Positions 58,268-64,000 of a stretch of 64,000 nt of DNA are shown in pieces. The notes beneath the pieces are model-generated. The model ran no database searches. It saw only the letters and a program-made list of their open reading frames with translations, and had not been told where the DNA came from. The position numbers and the translations under genes are program-made. Origin of the DNA: Stromatinia cepivora (lineage: Eukaryota > Ascomycota > Leotiomycetes > Helotiales > Sclerotiniaceae). The stretch is from the NCBI GenBank assembly GCA_014898415.1, contig RCTD01000006.1:682001-746000 (forward strand), in the 5' to 3' direction. Every line of letters starts with the position of its first letter. Positions within the stretch are counted from its first letter, which is position 1.

Positions 58268-60511
58268 TTAGAGTGCTGCATAACGCTTGGCGCAGGCTGT
58301 AGCATCATGCACAGCCTGGCCATTGTAAAGCTCCAAGTTCAACTTTCGTGCAACATTCGACCATTTCTCAGCCTCCACCTGCTTGACGATATCGACCAAT
58401 CTATCTTCAGCTTCGGCCGTCCATCCTGCTTTGCTAGTCGACGATCCGTGTTTTGCCGCACCGCCGGCCTTCCTACGTTCACTCAAAGGAACGAATTTGA
58501 GGCCCTGGGTGGCGAAGAGGATAGGTGCAGTGCGATTGTAGCGTCCATTGACACCACAGATGGTAAGACCTGGTTTCAATCCGGCCGATACACGCTTCGC
58601 ATTGAGAGACTCTGCAATCTCAGCGAAAGTTTTGCCCTCGTTCTCTTTCATGTTGACAATTGCAACATTCTCCGGATCGTTGGCACCATAACTTCTCTTG
58701 CCAACCTTTTCCCCCGGCGGAGGACGTTTGAGACCTCTCTTCTTGAGGTGTGCATCCGAGACTGTCTCCTGATCAACCAATACAGGCTGTTGATTAACAC
58801 CCCACGGCATAATAGCTCCAGAGTATCTGGATGGAGCCAAATCTTCGCCTGGGTTATTAAAAAAGATGCGAGGCTTGCCTGCATTTTTACCACGTCGGGT
58901 CACGGCTGAGTGGGAACGAACAGCACCGTTGGATACCGTAACGTTTGTGATTGGTCGTATATTTGATGGATGTAAAACACCAGCACGATTCTTTTCGACA
59001 CGATTCGGACGGCGGAAACCAGGCTCGGAAACAAACATATACTCGTCTTCGTCCCCATCGTAATCCTCAACTTCGGCCATGGATGTATCATAATCGGGGC
59101 TTTCATCTTGATGATATCTAGCCTGTTCATAGTATTCATCCTCATCCATGTTACTATCTTGGTAGTCAGAGGTTTCAAGAACTGCATCTTCGTTATCACC
59201 CACTTCGGCAAATGTTCGGTCACTGCGTCGCAAAGTTTGCTTGACGACTCGACCCTTGACAGCAGGAGTAGTTGGAACAGTAGGGAAGCGAGGCTCTGGA
59301 AGACCTGATGTAAGTGCGACTCGCTGGAATTGTCGGGGGGCGTAACCATCATTTTCATGGCTGTCATCCATTTCGCCGAAATCATCACCACTATCAGCAT
59401 TTCGCTGAGACTGACCCCGAATGTTGCGTTCGTTTCTGTCATTACGCTGTTCTTGTAGGTATCGACTGGCAATACGACGATCATTTCGATTCGCAGATGG
59501 GCTATCAGAATCACTGATACTACCTTGGGAGCCGCGGATCATCTCAGAAGGATGTCTTGAGTTAAGGTATCCGTCATCGCTCTGACCTTCAAAGGGGTGA
59601 GAATAGTGGCGGGGACCTCTCTTGACACGTCCGGTAATGTTGTCATGATCCTCATCACCATTATCATTGTGCTCTTGGAACTGGCCCATGAGACGACGAA
59701 CTACTCCATCACCAAGTTTCGATTGATTCGCATTGCGGCGAGTGTTCTGACTAGCAGGTGAACCCTGAGGATCAGCAGTATTGAGTTGTTGGGTTTGAGG
59801 GTTGACGACACCAGTTGTGGCTTTGCTAATGTTCATGTATGCTAGTGAAGTGTTAGCTACGAAGATTGAATCTTGCCAATTACCGCAAAATAAATGAGAT
59901 TATAGGATTTTAAGCGGACCAGCCACGAGATTGTGCGCTTCTGCCGCATTTGAATGGCCGATTTTGTGCTTGAGATGGAGTAGCTCAACCGATGATAAAA
60001 AGCTAGGAATATCTCCACCTATAGAGTATTTATCATGGCATAGAATTAGCCAGATGATAGACTAGAGCCACAGGTTGTCCTCCATTATAGATGGGATGAA
60101 GGTAGGGATAAGTGATGACTGGGCCAAGTGAGATGTCCAGAGAGTGTGAAAGGGGTTATTATTGACAGCCTCAAATAATTGAAAGATCACAATGTACGCA
60201 GATGAATGCAAAGGAATCGGGAGATAAGGGAAATATATGATAAAGACAAAATGAGTTATAGTAAACTAAAAACAGTGAAACTTACCGTTTTGATAATGCC
60301 CATCGGGATCGAAGCCACCACCTGCATGCTCTTCCAGTGCCGCAGTTTGGTCTTGCTCCATGATACGTGGATCGATAGGTGATTGTGCCTGCGAGATTTT
60401 ATTGTCAGAGGAAGGTTGCGTGGTGGTCGGTGGAGTTTGCGACATGGTGATGACAGGGGAGAGCGGAATCTCTGAAGGAAAATCAGTTTGACATTGGCTT
60501 GTTTCAGTCAT
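58268..60511 (-). CDS. Putative nuclear protein with two HTH/SANT-like domains
   Basis: Two exons, 60511-60286 and 59841-58268, separated by a 440-bp intron, encode about 599 residues. The first ~430 residues are acidic, Asn/Asp/Ser-rich and probably disordered. A first helical domain at ~460 (NDPENVAIVNMKENEGKTFA then EIAESLNAKR) resembles a helix-turn-helix of the kind seen in SANT-type proteins. A second at ~548-599 (GWTAEAEDRLVDIVKQVEAE then KWSNVARKLN) has the spaced tryptophans and EAEDRLV start of Myb/SANT repeats. DNA or chromatin binding is the likely role; no target can be named. An internal ATG at 59836 could start a form lacking exon 1. I do not recognise a named family. Confidence 0.72.
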
Positions 60512-62183
60512 TTTGATTGTCTGCTTAAAGTTTTAGTATCAAATTTAGATAATAAACGTGTCGTCAAAAGAAAGTGAAAGTATGATTAGAAAGGCAGTGT
60601 TGGAAAGAACCCAAAGGTTGGAAATTGTTGTGATTGTTGTTGCTGTTGATAAAAAGTGGTTGTTCACAGCAAGATAACTCTTAAGTAGATGAGTCTGTGC
60701 TGCCAAACCACGCTAGTCAACAATTTACCTGAGTTTTTTCGATAATCAAATTCTTTTGACAGAGAGCACATGGCCGAATTGGAGATAAGACTCCGCAAAT
60801 ATATTCACTGAAGGCGGGGAAAATGAAAAGCTTCAGATTAAACATGCTTGTAGAAGAAGAGTTGATAGTGCCGCTCTTTTGCATTAAAACTATAGCTCGA
60901 GAAGTGTTGATGGAACAGACGATTTACACTGCCGTGCCTTACCACCAGAACAAGTTGGAAGCTGTGTTTAATCAGATTCGAAAAGCAACTATAGGGTCAT
61001 TTTCGAACACTTCGAAAAATAGAGCAGTACAGTAATACATCAAAATTGTTACCAAATGTTCAAAAGATAACCAGGTGGAAAAATTAGACAGGTAAACGCT
61101 AGAATCTACTGTACAAGAAACAAATTATCTTTAAAATGATCGAAGAATAACATACCTTTGATGGATTAGAGAATATAGGATAGTCAGCACCGGGCAACAT
61201 GAATCTAACACGCCAAGGACTCATTTTGCAGCTCATAGGATAACAAATTCAACTATATGAACCTAGGAAAAGTCTTGGAAGCTTCGCTGTGATACATCAC
61301 AAAACTTGTCGGGGAGTAGGGGGTGGGGAAGCCAGGTCTGTTTAAATGCTATGTCAGTTATATCTTTCTATGCCTAGAAATAAGTTGTCAAGGAAGAGAC
61401 TTACTTGGGGAGGGGACAATGTAGCTATAATCGTAGTAATGGTAAACAGCAGTACGCTGCGACACGACTTGTGATTCCTAGAGAGAGATGATGTTGCTTT
61501 CAAATTCTGCACTGAAAGCATGTACTCAAGTTGGGCCCGAATTCATGGTCAGTGAATTAGAAACAAGTTTTCGTCTGAGAGATACCTCTCGACTGTCCCA
61601 GAAATTTCTGCACATTTAGTAGATCATCCACTCCTGGTCACGAGGAGATTGACGTGCTCATGAACACCCACAGTCAAGGGTTTTAAGGTGATAATGGCAG
61701 GAGATCAATTATCGCTGCTGCTACAATCATCTGTACTGTCATCGAGAAGAGTATATATTGAATCTCAGGATGCATTAATACACACCTCAGTCAATATGAA
61801 AAAAGCATTCATGAAATATTGTTACTTGCTTTGTAAATTTTCCGTTAATGCAGACTTTTATCTGGTTATATATATAGCAAAGCAAAAATTGATTAGCCTG
61901 CATTCGCGAGATGTTGCCTGGCACTTGGAAAGGATGGTAAATGAATCTTGGATCCTGAAATGAATGAATCAAGTCTTCAGTATCAAAAAGTGCACACACA
62001 AGTTACAGAGGATCAGATAATATTCTTAAATACCAATGTATACAAGAACATCTGCCTCGAACGTCACAATGAATGCATGCTGTTCAACATACTGAAGTTG
62101 TTGTTTAGCATCAATCAAGAAACGTCTGTTCTACTGCATAATACATTGTGATTGTGCCAAACGTGCTGATAATTTGGCGAACG
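60512..62183. other. Intergenic region
   Basis: 1.7 kb between two minus-strand genes; short unsupported frames only. The left end includes the promoter of the SANT-like gene, with a GTTGTTGT run near 60630. Confidence 0.5.
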
Positions 62184-63338
62184 TCAAGCAAGCACGAAAC
62201 GCTTCCAATTTTCTGCCAACCTAGTCACACCATCTTCAAGGCCCCAGCCTTTGATCTCGCAGATCTTCCGACACATGTCCTCCAACATATTATCCATTTT
62301 TTCACCAGCAATGTGGAGGTCACTCTCAACAAGAACACGATCATCGGGCACCGCCCTAATGACTTCAATTGCTTTAGCACTAGCTGGTGAGGACATATTG
62401 ATGGCTGCTGAGAACGAAAAGTATATTTCAGCTGGGACTGAAGGGTGAAAATATTGTTTAAGGGTATCAGGAGGTCCAGAATATGAATGGAGGCAAATAC
62501 GCGGAGGAAATGGTTTCAATGTCTCATTTTTTGGATCTTCATCGTCATCCGTATCATTTAAGGGGGGCGGTACCCCATTGATCTTTTTCTTCTCTCGTTT
62601 ACTGAGGACCTTTCGCTCATGGCCCTTCCAAGTCTCCTGCAACGTATCAAATAGAACGCCATGAGCTTGCACGCCATGAACAGAGACAGATCGCTGCATT
62701 TCACCTGCAAGCTTCAACTGCGCCTTAAGAATCACCTTTTGATGGTCCATCTGGACTCGGTATGGCGTAAGACGTCGACCTTCTCTTCCACCAGGTGTGA
62801 GGCCTGCATCTCGAGACTCTTCGACATCCTCAGACCAGTCTCTGGGCAAGCGAAATTGCTTGTCTAAGCCAACTTCCCCTACCAATGCTAACGGATACTT
62901 CAAAAGATACTCTTTCGTTTGACGAAGAAATTGCGTAAGTGGTCGAGGAGGTGGTAATGATACCAGAAACTGTTTGTCGTCTGGTTTTGGCGTCAGGACC
63001 TTTCCATAATGATCGATCTTAAATTTTTCTGTATTAAGCAGAGATGAATCAAGAGAGTCTTCGGTGTCATCGAAAATTTGGTATGAGAACCAAGGATGCC
63101 ATCCAAAGCAAGGGATCATGCATTCCGTACTTGGGTGATTGTTGGGTTGCAGTTTTTTTAGGCTATAAATATCGGCCACTTGGGCAACAAGCTCTTGGTC
63201 TTGTGCTCTAGTAGCCATGACTGTAAGAACTCTTGATTTCATCGAAGGCATATATTGGATAGAATTTATGGTATCTGTTGGATGGCAATGGGCATCATAA
63301 ACACCAATATGCCAAGGAAATTCGATATTTCCGGCCAT
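62184..63338 (-). CDS. TatD-family metal-dependent hydrolase (Scn1-like)
   Basis: Single exon, 384 residues. The metal-binding HxH is in [10 protein letters not shown] near the N-terminus, followed by [26 protein letters not shown] (the conserved Glu of the TatD barrel), [17 protein letters not shown] and [11 protein letters not shown]. These are the ordered motifs of the TatD DNase/amidohydrolase barrel. The longer fungal form with inserts around ~235-265 (charged [21 protein letters not shown]) matches the Scn1 type, named in fission yeast as a Cut9-interacting protein. Expected activity is Mg-dependent 3'-5' exonuclease/DNase. No introns. The ATG is the first of the frame. Confidence 0.88.
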   Translation of the reverse strand: MAGNIEFPWHIGVYDAHCHPTDTINSIQYMPSMKSRVLTVMATRAQDQELVAQVADIYSLKKLQPNNHPSTECMIPCFGWHPWFSYQIFDDTEDSLDSSLLNTEKFKIDHYGKVLTPKPDDKQFLVSLPPPRPLTQFLRQTKEYLLKYPLALVGEVGLDKQFRLPRDWSEDVEESRDAGLTPGGREGRRLTPYRVQMDHQKVILKAQLKLAGEMQRSVSVHGVQAHGVLFDTLQETWKGHERKVLSKREKKKINGVPPPLNDTDDDEDPKNETLKPFPPRICLHSYSGPPDTLKQYFHPSVPAEIYFSFSAAINMSSPASAKAIEVIRAVPDDRVLVESDLHIAGEKMDNMLEDMCRKICEIKGWGLEDGVTRLAENWKRFVLA

Positions 63339-63662
63339 TGCAGCTGAACTCGGTAGAGCAGATATGTCGGAGCGGACAGGACGAGACAGTCTCCAGCTTC
63401 CCTCATGAATTTATGCCTTATAGAGAGATTCCTGTATAGCTTGACAAGTGAGGTCAAAACAAACAGTAGATCAATGATCTGCAATCCGAGACAAGTCACA
63501 AGGTGGACCGAGCTCTGGCGGCCGCATTACCCACATGGAATCCGCAAGCAATCACTCCACACATTAATTTATTTCACATGTAAATCATGTCAATAACAAA
63601 GCCCCATCATTAAACTTCATTCACACTGATGTGTTTTGACATTTAATTATTTAGTCAAGATC
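63339..63662. other. Divergent promoter region
   Basis: 324 bp between the TatD-family gene and the membrane-protein gene, which start in opposite directions. No motif recognised. Confidence 0.4.
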
Positions 63663-64000
63663 ATGAAGCTATTCAGCGCTTTTTACGCCACAATCTTACC
63701 TTTTCTTTTCTTCTTTACAGTTCCTATCGCAATATTCGCATCCATCACTACAACTTTTGCTTTTTGCATCCTATGCTTTCGAGTCGTTATAGTGTACATC
63801 GAACTCGCCCTCGCCGTCATTCCATACTATCTTTGTGGTCCTAAAGATGATATCAAAGTCTCACAGTCCAAAAGGGCAATTTACAACCTTCCAACTTCAA
63901 CCTTTCGACGTAAGAAACGAAGAAGCAGCGCTAGCAGCAGTCAATCAGCCACTGGTTCAATTACACCAGTGCCAGCTCGCATCTTAAAGGGCTCGGAATC
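63663..64000 (+). CDS. Membrane protein, partial at window end
   Basis: An ATG at 63663 opens a frame that runs off the window (112 codons visible). The first ~60 residues form two adjacent hydrophobic segments (TILPFLFFFTVPIAIFASIT and a second around FCILCFRVVIVYIELALAV), followed by a Lys/Arg- and Ser-rich cytosolic-looking stretch (RRKKRRSSASSS). This fits a small two-pass membrane protein with a long hydrophilic tail. I do not recognise the family. Confidence 0.6.
   Translation, partial: MKLFSAFYATILPFLFFFTVPIAIFASITTTFAFCILCFRVVIVYIELALAVIPYYLCGPKDDIKVSQSKRAIYNLPTSTFRRKKRRSSASSSQSATGSITPVPARILKGSE

Overview
The window reads as the nuclear genome of a filamentous ascomycete. Genes carry short introns (about 45-160 bp, GT-AG with one GC-AG) and encode fungal-type products: cutinase, NADPH nitrate reductase, chitin synthase, Hsp110/Hsp88, UPF2 and SRP68. 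Gene-dense, GC-balanced blocks alternate with very AT-rich blocks of ruined transposons whose damage is mostly C-to-T/G-to-A, as expected from repeat-induced point mutation (RIP). The overall style suggests a Leotiomycete (Helotiales/Sclerotiniaceae-like), but this placement is inference.

Layout. 1-17.2 kb: secreted cutinase (+), a mitochondrial-type PPR protein (-), SRP68 (+), nitrate reductase niaD (-) and UPF2/NMD2 (+), with a 2.9-kb gene-free promoter region between niaD and UPF2 that holds a NIT4-type palindrome and GATA clusters. 18.35-28.02 kb: a four-layer nest of mobile elements. A MULE-like terminal-inverted-repeat element contains a gag-only LTR element (A1), which contains a Ty1/copia retrotransposon, which contains a second copy of the gag-only element (A2). 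Each layer is delimited by its own target-site duplication. 28.6-35.4 kb: the Hsp110 chaperone gene (-) and a class VI-like chitin synthase (-). 35.4-41.2 kb: gene-poor, with three adjacent minisatellites. 41.2-47.8 kb: an Atos-domain protein (-), the rRNA-processing factor FYV7 (+) and an unknown coiled-coil protein (-).

47.8-58.2 kb: accessory, AT-rich region. It holds degenerate tandem repeats, a TIR-flanked relic with a helicase Walker A motif, a large broken gene (about 49.6-55.1 kb, -) and a 563-bp MITE-like element. The broken gene joins a dynamin/GBP-type GTPase at its N-terminus to an aerolysin-like pore-forming domain at its C-terminus, and is the most unusual content of the window. 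58.2-64 kb: a nuclear-type protein with two putative SANT/HTH domains (-), a TatD-family nuclease related to Scn1 (-), and the start of a membrane protein that runs off the window (+).

The intact genes are mainly unrelated housekeeping functions (protein targeting, nitrate assimilation, mRNA surveillance, chaperoning, wall synthesis, ribosome assembly) and do not form a pathway. Exon structures were worked out by hand from reading frame and splice signals; those of the broken GTPase gene are only approximate.
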